DNA of 64,000 nt, from NCBI GenBank assembly GCA_030562195.1, contig JAUJPP010000005.1, forward strand, positions 15,053,106-15,117,105. The letters run 5' to 3'. This document shows, piece after piece, positions 1-10,955 of the stretch. A program made the translations under genes and the position numbers. The notes under the pieces were generated by a model. It ran no database searches, was not told where the DNA came from, and saw only the letters and a list, made by a program, of their open reading frames with translations. Source of the DNA: Nipponacmea schrenckii (Eukaryota > Mollusca > Gastropoda > Lottiidae). Position 1 is the stretch's first letter. Every line of letters starts with the position of its first letter.

Positions 1-50
1 CTTTCAAATTATTCATTAAGCACATGTTTTTTAGGCGTAATTGATTAAAA

Positions 51-133
51 GCTTGATTTCATACACTTACAAACAGACAAAACGATATAAAACTAATATC
101 GTTTTGTCTGTTTGTAAGTGTAGGAAATCAAGC
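51..133. repeat. Long near-perfect hairpin (38-bp stem, 7-nt loop)
   Basis: Positions 51-88 are the reverse complement of 96-133 with a single mismatch (position 61), separated by a 7-nt loop (89-95). The stem starts with GCTTGATTTC and ends at the loop with CGATAT. No coding sequence overlaps it. It could be a microRNA-like or siRNA-generating foldback, or a very small fold-back transposon. The sequence alone does not separate these. Confidence 0.85.
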
Positions 134-1075
134 ATACCAAAGTTATTCAGAAAGGAATATTCACGTGAATAATTTCAACTCAATGTATGAATTTCCCTAT
201 CGTAGACGACTAAACGAGCAAGAAGCCGCGGCCAGGGGCAGTTATCATTCATAAGAAGTTTCAAGAATGATTAAAATTTGACAATTTCATGAAGATTAAT
301 CTGATACAAGACGTCTTCTGATGTTAGCTATCATATTTCTAATATGATATTATATATATTTTTTAAACAGAGTTAAAGTCAAAAGCTATACTTTTAGAAA
401 AAAAAGTCTACTGATTGAACTTTATTAACGACATTATAGTGGATTCACCAATTCTCGATGAAATTCTTACGTCAGAATACGTACTGCAATTATGAATGGC
501 ATACTTAGACGGCTTCTGTTTCTAGGTTTTAAACAAAATTAAATTAACATATTTGAAACTGGTGATGGGAGTTCTATTTAAATACTTGGTATATACGTGC
601 TGTGGTCCTTGCATTTTCAGTCCTGTTTCTACTTGTCAGAGATTCAGGCCAATGATACTTGATATTGAAAGAATCACTGATTATTATTTCTTTCATCTCC
701 AATCAGTTGTCAACACAAATCAGTATGTTCTTTATAATACAAACATAACAATCTTAGGAGTGCACCTCTTTTTAAAAAATCATCATTCATTTACGGTTAT
801 GCTCAAATTGTTATACGCGTCCTTTATTAAATCGTTTTCCAAGACTAAAAATAAAAACATTTGTAATAATTAATAATCCATTCGAAATGTTTACCGGGGC
901 AATGTGTATGAAAGATGATCACTGTATATTTGACGATTGGGATTGTTTAACACAATTTATGAAGTTCGGGTTAGATTGACTGGCATTTCAAGGTTTTTTA
1001 ACACCTCCTCCGAGATAAATTTGAGCAAAACACAAATATTGGGAAACACTAATATTGGGAAATTATCCATGAAAA
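134..1075. other. AT-rich DNA, no gene recognised
   Basis: No homology, splice-delimited coding exon or RNA gene was recognised. The open frame at 553-873 has no recognisable motif and a composition like its surroundings, so it is not annotated as a gene. Confidence 0.6.
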
Positions 1076-1937
1076 TGTGGGCGTATTTTGCCATCACCCC
1101 TGTTGGTCCGTCGGTCCGTCCGTCCGTCAACAACTACTTGTGTACGCGATACAGGCCAGAATTTTTATCCGATTTGAATGAAACTTGGTATGTGCATTCA
1201 TCTTGATAATATCTCAGACAAGTTCGAAAATGGCACGATTCCAGATGTCAGTTTATGAGTTATTGCACTTGATTGAATGAAAAAACGTTAAAATTTACTT
1301 GTGTACGCAATAGAAGCTGTAGTTTTTATCCGATTTGAATGAAACTTAGAATGTGTATTTATCTTGATAATATCTCAGACAAGTTCGAAAATGGCACGAT
1401 TCCAGATGTCGGTTTATGAGTTATGGCCCTTGATTGGATGAAAAAACATTAAAATGTACTTGTGTATGCAATAGAAGCTATAGTTTTCATCCGATATGAA
1501 TGAAACTTAGTATGTGTATTCATCTTGATAATATCCCGCCAGATGTCTGTTTATGAGTCATGGCCCTTGATTCAATGAATAAACATTAAAATTTACTTGT
1601 GAACGCAATAGAAGCTGTAGTTTTTATCCGATTTGAATTAAACTTGGTATGTGTATTTATCTTGACAATATCTCGCCAGATGTCTGTTTATGAATTATTG
1701 CCCATGATTAAATGAGAAAATGTTAAAATTTACTTTTGTACGCAATAGAAGCTGTAGTTTTTATCCGATTTGATTGAAACTTGGTATGTGTATTCATCTT
1801 AATAACATCTCGGACAAGTTAAAAAATGGTGCGATACCAGATGTCGGTTAATGAGTTATTGTCTTGATTAAATGAAAAAACATGGAATATTCTGTTTGCT
1901 GAAGTGGGCGTATGATACCTTGCCTGGCAAGCTATCT
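1076..1937 (-). mobile_element. Tandem-repeat element, copy A (five units)
   Basis: A non-coding element read best on the minus strand. Its end at 1920-1933 carries the palindrome CTTGCCTGGCAAG next to a GTGGGCGTAT motif. The other end (about 1076-1130) has GTGGGCGTAT and a run of GGTCCGTC-type repeats. Between them lie five diverged tandem units with starts near 1135, 1296, 1457, 1594 and 1731. The first two spacings are 161 bp and the next two are 137 bp. The short units lack about 24 bp around GACAAGTTCGAAAATGG. The same palindrome and end motif recur at 3799, 13539, 31925 and 35570. The architecture resembles the pearl-type, tandem-repeat-bearing elements of bivalves; that family assignment is inference. 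Confidence 0.7.
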
Positions 1938-3798
1938 TTGTAAAATAACATGGGCCTTATCAACTGATGAAGCATGCAAAACAGTCGTTGGTGCGTTCAG
2001 ATGTACAAACTCTAGCAATTGATGTAAAATTTTTTACAGATGACAAGTACAATATTAATTAGAATTTGTTATACTGATATTGATACGCTGTACCCTTTAA
2101 AAGGTTTTCGAGTAACAGACATCTATTCCTTAATTTGCCAACAGTAAATATTCGTCATTTAATAGTCAAGGTAAAATTATGGAATAAAATTAGTTCTACA
2201 CATCAGAACTATAGTTTTTTGTAATCTTTTAAATGGAGTGTAGCGAGTAAATACGGACAAAGCCGATTACAATGACTGATTAAATTTGCTGTAAATTGAT
2301 CAAATGAGATAAATTGAGAGTTTAAATATGATTTGCTTTGTTTTCTAAATCTGTTTTTTCCTTCTGGTCACACTCTCCAGCCGTAACTGCAAATGACTGA
2401 CATTATCTGACGTGATATTCTAACGTTATCTGGTGGTCGTTGTTGTTTAAATGTAAAATGACGCATTTTTGTCTTACCGAAAATCGCAAAGTTGTTTTAT
2501 TTTTCTTCAATTTTAGCTTATTTTAAATCCGATGTTGCTCGGTTTTTTCTTATTTACTTTTTACTTAGTTTTACAGAATAGCTTAAAGCTACGGGGCAAA
2601 ATGTCGATTGCAGAGCAACGTGCTGTACGCACTTTTAGTTTCACCTGTTATATAAATCTTGTACTTGGACAGTCTTAAAAATAAGACTGAAGGATTTATT
2701 AACCCCTAACGTAAAAATATACTGTACAGAGTTAGAAACGCAACAAGAAATAGATAACGCGAATTATCTTAAAACTAATACCTAAACACCATACTGAAGC
2801 AATGTCAAACATACCTTCGCCGGTAATCATTTGCTGAACGTTCAGATAAAATGGCATCAAAAGTTGGTCGTTTAGTACAAGTTAAATCACCGTTGATACT
2901 TCAAGTAATCCTAATGCCCTGACCCCATTAACTTAAGATACAGAACAAAGGTATACACCCCCAGAATTAGATTATGGAATGTCAAAAATGTACTGGTAGA
3001 AAGTCGTAAATTTAATCACATTAGAAATAATTAATAAAAATATATATTGTCTATCTAAATGTGAATAAGTTTGATTTTCCTCTTTGTTGTCGTTGCCGGT
3101 AAAACGATCCCTCATGATGAAATATATATTATGATCCTTTCCACTATGTTTAGTTTATGATAATGAACGTCAAAGAATAAAATACGACTTAATGACTCTT
3201 TTTTATTAAAACCCTATCAGTTTAATACTAATATGTTTTGAATTGTAAAGCTTCAGCTTTCCTACACACAATGTCCAATATTTTGTTTCATTCCACATAA
3301 TATAGGAAACAAATGAATAATTAATTTAATCTAAGTTTAAATATTGCTTTCTCTATAGTAAAGTACGGAAGCAAATATTTGATTTCGTAATGACTTGATG
3401 ACAAGTGTTAGTATTAATCTGCAAAAAGTACAAAAATATGGACCTTGAATAGACGGAGAAGATTATGAGTAATCTCCTCATTTCTTATTATTGCCACAAT
3501 TGATCTAGGAATGACATTCGATTAATAGACTTTTTGTAACATTTCAGCTTATGCCCCCACAGGGCCATTTTCCATTACCGACTTTCTAAGTGTTAAATTG
3601 ACTGGTTATAAGTTAATAATTTCTGGTCGTCGTTGTCAGATCTATCAGTTTGCTAGGGAATATGAAGAACTATAAAATAACTATTAAATTCAGTGCTCAG
3701 ACAACCATAAATATCACACATTTCACACTAAAATCACTGCCTTGAATGACCGAAACACTAAAACTACTATCTGAAATGGCCACAGAACGAAAGAGAGC
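1938..3798. other. AT-rich DNA, no gene recognised
   Basis: Nothing with recognisable coding or RNA features was found. The short open frames here have no motif support. Confidence 0.6.
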
Positions 3799-4335
3799 TT
3801 GCCAGGCAAGTAACATACGCCCACTAGCAGCATTGAATTTGAATAATAAATTGGGAAATAACTCAAGAAAACGTTCATTGAATTTTTTTTTCAAAGTCAT
3901 TGCTCACACAAAGTTTCATCAAAATCCTTGGAAACCTGCAGCTTCTTTGTACCCATAATACCATTTTGATGCAAGTTTACTAAGTCAAGGGCAATAGCTC
4001 AAAAACTGTTTATGGAAAATCGTCAAATTTAAACTTGACCACCATCTTATCTATTCCAATACTTATACCAAGTTTCATCAACATTTATTGAAAATTGTAG
4101 CTTCTATTGTGTCTACAACAAATATACAGATAAGGGCAATAATTCAATAAATAATAATGAATAACTGTTCATCGAAAAATTTTCAAAATCGAACTTGACC
4201 GCCGTCTTATCAATTCTAATGCTCATACCAAGTTTCATTAAAATCCATAGAGAATTGTAGCTTCTATAGTGTCTACAACAAATGTTGACGGACCGACGAA
4301 CAGTGGCGACGACAAAATACATGTGGGCGTATAAA
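3799..4335 (+). mobile_element. Tandem-repeat element, copy B
   Basis: The element starts with the perfect palindrome CTTGCCAGGCAAG followed by ATACGCCCAC, and ends with GTGGGCGTAT at about 4323-4332. This gives 10-bp inverted terminal motifs. Inside are about three diverged copies of a ~150-bp unit built around phrases such as CCAAGTTTCATCAAAATCC and TTGTAGCTTCTATTGTGTC. A GACGGACCGACG stretch precedes the right end. No coding capacity. It belongs to the same dispersed family as copy A. Confidence 0.7.
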
Positions 4336-4419
4336 AACTACCGTCCGGAATGACCGAAACATTCTTATTATATAGATTATTAAAGTACTTTGTCAACAGG
4401 TTTTGACTGATTACTAGGG

Positions 4420-4715
4420 CAAATTAGAAATTAGATTTGTTTCTACCAATGTTACAAAAGTTACTGGCTGAAATAGAAGAATCTGGTTCAGATTATATTA
4501 TCATGGGAGATTTCAATCAAAACATATTGGAAGGACATTTGTCTATAGAGAATTGTTTTAAAACATTTGGCTTCCAACAACTTGTCCAGCATTACACTAC
4601 CAAAGGTGGTACACTTATAGATCATGTTTATATCAGTAGAAACATACCGACACACAATGTCAAAATACCTGTTTATTATAGCTACCACGAGGCTATACAA
4701 ATAACCATACGGTAA
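4420..4715 (+). pseudogene. Endonuclease (EEP) C-terminal fragment of a Helentron
   Basis: An open stretch encodes the last third of an endonuclease/exonuclease/phosphatase-fold domain. Visible motifs are IIMGDFNQN (metal-binding D and N of the fold), GTLIDHVYIS, and a C-terminal YYSYHEAIQITIR, where the family normally has an S-D-H triad; here D is replaced by Y. No upstream helicase remains in this copy. Related copies at 19.7-20.3 kb and 21.5-21.85 kb still carry PIF1-helicase residues directly in front of the same endonuclease. That identifies the source as a Rep-Hel-EN Helitron2/Helentron rather than a LINE. The fragment is truncated at its 5' side and not expected to be functional. Confidence 0.65.
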
Positions 4716-5236
4716 TAATAATGATTAATCTACCCTTAAACTTTTCTTGTTATTTATAATCAAATTAAGCGTATTCTAATAGATAATCTATGTTAATATA
4801 TGTAAAAACAATACAGTACGATTTGCAATTCAGAAAAATAAGTACTATTAATTAAAAAACCACAGGATTTAACTTAACTATATACAATAACTACAAATCA
4901 ATAATTGGATTCAGATTATTTTTTCAACAATATCCTTGCTCAAACCATTCGAATACATACTAACGGAAACGAAATCGGGAGAGGAGGGTGGGAAAGATAA
5001 AATTTGAATCGTGCCTCCAAATGAGTATTCAAATAACAAATAATGAGTCGCGTTCTATCGGACCACTAAAAAGATCATTAACAAGAATAGTTAACAACAA
5101 CAATACTTAAACTAAAATTGCTTACATCTATGAATGCATTTCGACAACCTAAAAATATTTTGTAAACAGAAATTGCAATTGCTAAATATTAAATGGGTTA
5201 CACAACAATGAACAAGTTGATATCTGATTATGTACA
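4716..5236. other. AT-rich DNA, no gene recognised
   Basis: Follows the Helentron endonuclease fragment and probably includes its 3' non-coding region. Nothing else recognised. Confidence 0.5.
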
Positions 5237-5325
5237 GTCAAACCTGTATTAAGCAAGCAGTCAAGGGAAGTGGCTGGATATGGTGCTTAATACAGGTGGC
5301 CCTTGAATACAGGTGGAGGAAGCAG
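5237..5325. repeat. Short inverted-repeat sequence
   Basis: CCTGTATTAAGC at 5243-5254 is the exact reverse complement of GCTTAATACAGG at 5284-5295. A degenerate third copy (CTTGAATACAGG) follows at about 5302. The 12-bp arms enclose about 29 nt. This looks like the end of a small transposon. The longer open frame across it on the minus strand (5238-5660) has no motif support. Confidence 0.5.
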
Positions 5326-5866
5326 GGCTGTTGATTTATCTTTTCCCAAGTAGTATCCAACTGTAAAATGTATTTTAATGCCATAAATGTTTTTAAGATA
5401 ACTTTTACCGACGATGTACTTCCGGTTAAACATGAGAAAAACGAAGTGTTTTGAATGACACCAATACTGAGAAAAATGACGGTAAAAATGTTTCTCGTGG
5501 TCGTTCCGGATTGTCTATAAATAGTAACTGTTTCATATCCTAGTAGTAAGCAGAAAAGAACGATAAAACTGATATAATTACGCATTTTTTTTTGCAAGGA
5601 ATAGGAAAATTTCAATAGTAAAATAACCTGCCAATGACATTTAATTAAACTTTCTGTCAACTTTATAACTGTTAAAAAGAAGAATTATTTTAAACTAACA
5701 ACACCTATCCATGTTTGATATAGTAGATCATTCACAAAAATAAATATTATTGACAATTCTGACCTTAAATATTTTTATGATGGAACCTTAAAAACTTTCT
5801 CATTAATATGCAATTATCTTTAAACTGTGGTGTTACAATATTACATAATAAAACGTATATAATTTG

Positions 5867-5913
5867 AACCCATAGAGGTTGTTTGCCACTCTCGGAACTG
5901 TTCACAGTTCTAG
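5867..5913 (+). repeat. Helentron-like 3' terminus (hairpin + CTAG)
   Basis: A conserved block reading CATAGAGGTTGTTTGCCACT leads into the hairpin GAACTG-TTCA-CAGTTC (5895-5910), with CTAG at 5910-5913. The same block and hairpin recur at 21003-21041 on this strand and at 25122-25170 on the other strand, and similarity among copies stops at the CTAG. A hairpin just before CTRR is the classical Helitron 3' signature. This copy lies about 1.2 kb downstream of an endonuclease fragment on the same strand. Confidence 0.6.
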
Positions 5914-7059
5914 TTTTAATTTGCTATGAAGAAGATTGTCGTGAACGTTCTGATTTTTGGAATATGCAACTGTCATTTTCTGTTGATAGACACTTAGGCA
6001 TTTCTTTTGAAGACACTTATACTCGGCATGAACTATATTTCTTGCTAACACATTATCAAATAATTCATGCTTGCTTATTCATAAGTATCTTTTTAAAGTA
6101 TTTTTACAGTATATATAACTTTGGTGGTCATTTCAAGTGCGTAACAAAACCTTGAGGTCTTGAACAGTTGGTTCTTGCCTACGATATGACCAACTACTCT
6201 GATTATCTGATTATTTTTTTTTCTCTTTTACATGCGCAATAAAGGTGCCTTCCTATAGGTTTTAACACCCATGCTAGAATTACCAATATTAAGCAGAAAC
6301 CCTGTAAAGTTAATCATTTAATTCCATACGAGTTCCTTTTAAGGCGTTATAATGAAAGTTTTCACTCTGTATTAGCACGATTCATTTGACATTGGGTTGG
6401 TTGTAGACCTTATACCTCACCAGTAACAAATATGTTCAACTATACATCTCGTATTATAATCTTCCACATTTTTATTGTTCTGACGTCATTCAGCCACAAA
6501 CTGAACAATATAAATAACACTGCAAAGAATCGAGATGTTTGACTAAACATCCCGTTTTGGAATCTTTCGCATTTTCATTAAATGTTATCTTTATTGAAGC
6601 GCAATAATTGTTACTAGAAGCGCACAAAACCCCTGTTCAATGTAAAAAAATAATAGGTAACACCATTGAATATTGCTAAAAACTAAGAAAAACTACAATG
6701 TAAAAGGTTTTTTTTTCGTTCTTTAAAGGTTGACAGATTCGATGAGATTTCAAATTCGTGTATAAAATCTACGACATATTTCTCTTTCAAGGATTATCAA
6801 CATAATGCAAAACCTTATGTGTTTAACAACCGACAAATGTTCTACATTTTTGTTTTCCATTTCGATATGTCACACTTAGTTTTCACTATTGTAAATCATT
6901 CAATTTATTATAAATCTGGAAAAAGAAATTCATCGCTTATACATGACAAAAAATTTTCTTCACATAAAGTTGCAATCCTATTAATTGATAATAGTGCTTT
7001 TTTTGAAAAATATTACCAATTAACAAAGCCAAGTTAATTTTAAAACATTGAAGATGCAT
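5914..7059. other. AT-rich DNA, no gene recognised
   Basis: No recognisable gene. The open frames at 5883-6155 and 6819-7037 show no family motif. Confidence 0.6.
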
Positions 7060-7386
7060 TGGGCGAGGTCAAATTTCGTGTTAGTATTAACACTGGTTTT
7101 AGTACAGAACTAGGGCACTATCACCGTAGTTAGATATTAACACTGAGTGTGTAACATGAGCTTTATATCAGTATGATTTTTGGGGTGCTAATTATCATAC
7201 AGAACCGTTTCCAAAATATTTTCCAGTACTTTGATATAGAATATAATGCTTTAACTGACCTTATTTCTTATTCTTTAACGCGGTTTTTGTAGTGTTAACA
7301 CCAGATACAATATTATCACGAAGAAGGAGTTCAAATAATGTGTTATTTGATGGTGTTAAAACTAACACGAGACTTGACCCTGCCCA
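7060..7386. mobile_element. MITE-like element with ~34-bp terminal inverted repeats
   Basis: The left end begins TGGGCGAGGTCAAA and continues to TTAACAC. The reverse complement of the right end begins TGGGCAGGGTCAAG and also runs to TTAACAC. The two ends match over about 34 bp with about five mismatches and share the core TCGTGTTAGT. The 327-bp element has no coding capacity. A clear target-site duplication was not identified, so the superfamily is unassigned. Confidence 0.65.
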
Positions 7387-9310
7387 TTTTTTTTTAATGT
7401 AAACTGTGACTTAAAGGAAAAATATAAACTAGTCCCGCGTGTTTTTTAGACCAGTTTTAGAAATTAGCAAAATAGTATTCCATTGTTAAGAGATATGATG
7501 TTTTCTAGCGATTTTGGTTTGATATTTTTGTTTGCATTGTTGTGTATTTATTACTCGTATATGAAAAGAAAAATTGCTATTGAATTTATTTGTCAAGTGT
7601 CGCCACAGAAAATTTAACCATTTAAACAATTTTTGGTCAATCAAATCCATTGATCTCATTAATAATCCCGACATGAGGTACAAAAAGTTGGGCAGACTTT
7701 TTCAATGGGAGGACAACTGTCAAAACTGCATTCCAAATGCAGGAACTCTGTGGAGGACCCATTACATTTTTGACCTTCGTATGTCTTTTAATGTGGATAA
7801 AAGTTATGCAATATTCCATTTTCATGAATTCGATGCTGAACGACGCCATTAGAGTTACCCATTTCAAAGAAGAAGAAGCGATCGGACGATACCGTGGTAA
7901 CCTCTTTGAATTACGGTTTAATAAATGCCCACCTACTTGAATTTGATGTTAATTCGATGATTTGGTGAAAATTTCAACATTTCGCATAATGGACGTTATT
8001 CATCATAACGGTGCTGTATAGTTACCATGTATAAGCTTCCAACAAAACATAGTTTATAGCATTACTGTCTACAAATTCCAAATGTACTAAGAGGTTAAAG
8101 GAATAGTTACGCCATTTTGGGTGGTTTAACTTGGTCTTAATTGCTTGTAAATATTCTTCAGAAGTATTTGAAATGCACGAAAATTGCATTGTTCGTTAAC
8201 AATACATTTATCAAGAAATTTATATTGGCTCAACTTTAGCTAATTTACTAACAAGCTTAGGTTTTTCCTTTCTGACTCTTGAAAGGTTAAACGAATGGCG
8301 AATCTTTCCCTTGAAAATTTGTTTGCAATATTATACAGATAACTCGGTGTGTTTTAACTTTACTTTTTCCACATCTGTCAGAATAATCATTACTTTATAA
8401 ACTATTTACTTTTTTTCCACCACAAAAATTTCGATTTTAATTTTACTTTAAGATTGCTTGTATGATATACGCTATAAATTTATGCATACTTCCATTTAAA
8501 ATAGTTCTATCTCTACGGGTTTATTTTTATTATGTTAAGCCTCAAGTTTTGAAGCCTTATTCTTACCTAATATTGTAGTTTCACTTTAATATGCGGAATC
8601 GATGTGTTTAATCTTAACAGTCTGATGTGAAAACGGAAACACTTCCCAAGGATTAACTGCAGGCTAATTGGAAATACTGGTGGAAAAACAAGATCCACAC
8701 CAGTGCAGCGACTGATGAGCTAGCTAATACGGAGATTATGTCTTCATATTTCATTAAAATCTGGAGCGAAGAAACAACCATTCACAAGAAATTCTGCCTT
8801 CCAGCTGGTCCTTGGCCTAAACTCTTGACATTAATTTTAAACGGATTATCCAAATTAAGTTCTCGAAATAACCTGTCTACTTGTTGGTCCTTGGCCTAAT
8901 TATTTTGATATTTCGTTGCATTAAACGGAATATCTGATGTTTTAAGCATGGTCGTATTGATTTTTTTTTTCAATGAAGGACTGACCTTGTTACAATATTG
9001 ATGAATGATCATCGACGTGATCAGGCATAGAACTCTTCTATCAACCTCAAATTATAAACGTTTGGGCAGCATCTTGATGTCGTTAACTAGAATTTTATTG
9101 ACATCACTTTATTAATATCAGATCTCAAGCACTCTCTGAGTTGTCACTCAATCTTATGAAAGTGTATGAATAAAGGCTACTAAAGATTGAAAGTTGACAA
9201 TCGCTCACACACTTTTTGTTTTAATTTTCTTATTTGAAAATTTACTTAAGAACCATTTTAAGGCATCCTTATGAGAATAGCTAGTTTTGTCTCTTAGGAT
9301 TATTTAGACA
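7387..9310. other. AT-rich DNA, no gene recognised
   Basis: Several overlapping open frames at 7486-7940 occur in different frames, none with recognisable motifs. A short phrase, TGGTCCTTGGCCTAA, occurs twice at about 8807 and 8885. No RNA gene was seen. Confidence 0.55.
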
Positions 9311-9313
9311 TCC

Positions 9314-9500
9314 GGGGCCATGTCAACGAAGCTGTCTTAGGACTAAGACATATCTTAGGATGGTCTTATGATATATCTTAGTCCTAAGTCGGGTCAATGA
9401 AAGTATCTCAAGTTAAGATGTATCCTAAAAATTGTCGTAAAGTTAGGACAACAAAATAGGTGTCTTTAGAGCATCCTAAGATAGTCCTAAGTTAGGATAT
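9314..9500 (+). repeat. Harbinger left terminal and subterminal repeats
   Basis: After the terminal repeat come several copies in both orientations of a motif like CTTAGGACTAAGACATATC, CCTAAGTC and GATATATCTTAGTCC. The mirrored set is at 12570-12733. In PIF/Harbinger elements such subterminal motifs are where the Myb-like protein and the nuclease assemble; that role is inferred here. Confidence 0.7.
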
Positions 9501-9528
9501 CGTTAGGATGCCATAAACAGATTAAAAC

Positions 9529-10579
9529 ATGGCCGCCGTTTATTTACACTTGAGAAGAAGGGCACAGAATATTCGTCGAGAAAGGGTGTTTAGAGACCGA
9601 AATAACCCACTGGATTACTTAGACGACACAGACATTGTTCGTAAATATAGACTTTCTCGTCCTTTAATACTAGTTTTATGTAGAATGTTTCAAAGAGACC
9701 TTCAGAGGCCAACAATGAGATCACATGCCTTCCCCCGTATCACTACAAGTCATGGTAGCTTTACGATTCTTCGCTACAGGGAGTTTTCAGCTAGTTAATG
9801 CCGATGTTCACAACATTTCAAGAGCTAGTGTATCTCATATAACTCGTGATGTAACAGCATGTTTGAAAAGAGTATGTCAAGAATTCATCAAGATGCCAAC
9901 TGACCAGGCACAGCTGCATACTATTATGCAAGGATTCTATGACATTGCACATTTCCCCAATATTGTTGGTGCTATAGATGGGACTCATGTGCGTATCAAA
10001 GCCCCATCTACCGATGAACATCTATATGTCAATCGAAAAAACTACCACTCTATTAATGTACAAGGTGTGTGCAACTCTAACTTGAAATTCTTAAATGTAG
10101 TGGCTAAATGGCCAGGTGGCACACATGATGCCTTTATATGGGCCAACTCCAGTCTTTGTGAGTTATTTGAAAACAGACAGATTGGAAATGGCTGGTTATT
10201 AGGTGACAGTGGGTATCCATTGCGACCATGGCTTCTTACCCCTGTATTGCAACCAACAACAAGAAACCAACAACGCTATAACGCGGCACATATGAGAACA
10301 AGAAGTGTTGTGGAAAGAAGTTTTGGCGTTCTTAAATCTCGTTTCCGCTGCTTAGACACAAGTGCTGGAACCTTGTTGTACCACCCACGGAAATGTTGTG
10401 ACATTGTCATTGCCGTTATCGTACTCCACAATATGTGTATTATGAATGGCATACCACTTCCACCAGGAAATGAGAACCCTCGTGACCACGGACACATTGA
10501 CAGACAACCGTATCTTGGAAACCTTAATGATGGTGCTGCTGTTCGTGACAGACTGATAAATGGCGGATTTTCAAATTAA
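9529..10579 (+). pseudogene. Harbinger transposase-derived nuclease (HARBI1-like), one frame break
   Basis: The DDE nuclease of the Harbinger element. Frame 1 (9529 to about 9730) gives the N-terminus MAAVYLHLRRRAQ. The next frame, from about 9732 to 10579, gives the helix-turn-helix and catalytic region. Catalytic residues are visible in GAIDGTHVRI (first D), GGTHDAFIW (second D) and RSVVERSFGVLKSRFRCL (E). The run CCCCC at 9732-9736 is one base longer than needed to keep a single frame. Ignoring that base, the product would be about 349 aa, the usual length for HARBI1-type proteins. An AATAAA lies at 10583-10588, just after the stop. The break could be real inactivation or a homopolymer error in the assembly. 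No intron is seen in this copy. Confidence 0.88.
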
Positions 10580-10955
10580 ATTAATAAAAAACATAGTATT
10601 TTAAATGCTTTTGTTTGTACCATAATTGCTCTAAAGCACAAGAAAATATGACTTCTGCAGCCCACAGTCCCTTAATTCCCAATACACTTTAACATAAGCA
10701 TTGGATGCAAGCTTCGGATTTGTTGTATTTGCTGACTGCTTTCTTCTTAACTTTACTCCATTATCGTTTTTTCCCTCACATAATATGAGCAAAATAAGTT
10801 CCAATGAGTCATAAACAAAATTTATAACTAAACCAAAGCATACAATATGAACAAACGATATGTAAGCTGAATTAGGTTTTGAACATAATGCAAAACTTTA
10901 TTCAAATAAAAAATGTATTCATTGTACATGTATATTAAACTTTGTAAGATGCAAA
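10580..10955. other. Convergent 3' region of the two Harbinger genes
   Basis: Non-coding gap between the tail-to-tail genes. It holds AATAAA for the plus-strand gene (10583-10588) and TTTATT (10897-10902), which is AATAAA for the minus-strand gene. Confidence 0.6.

Noticed and set aside
553..873. 106-aa open frame near the left end
   Set aside because: No motif and no splice or promoter context. The composition is the same as the flanks.
5238..5660. 140-aa open frame on the minus strand
   Set aside because: No recognisable motif. It overlaps an inverted-repeat sequence.
7486..7940. Cluster of overlapping open frames
   Set aside because: They overlap on both strands and in several frames with no domain signal. 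None stands out as coding.
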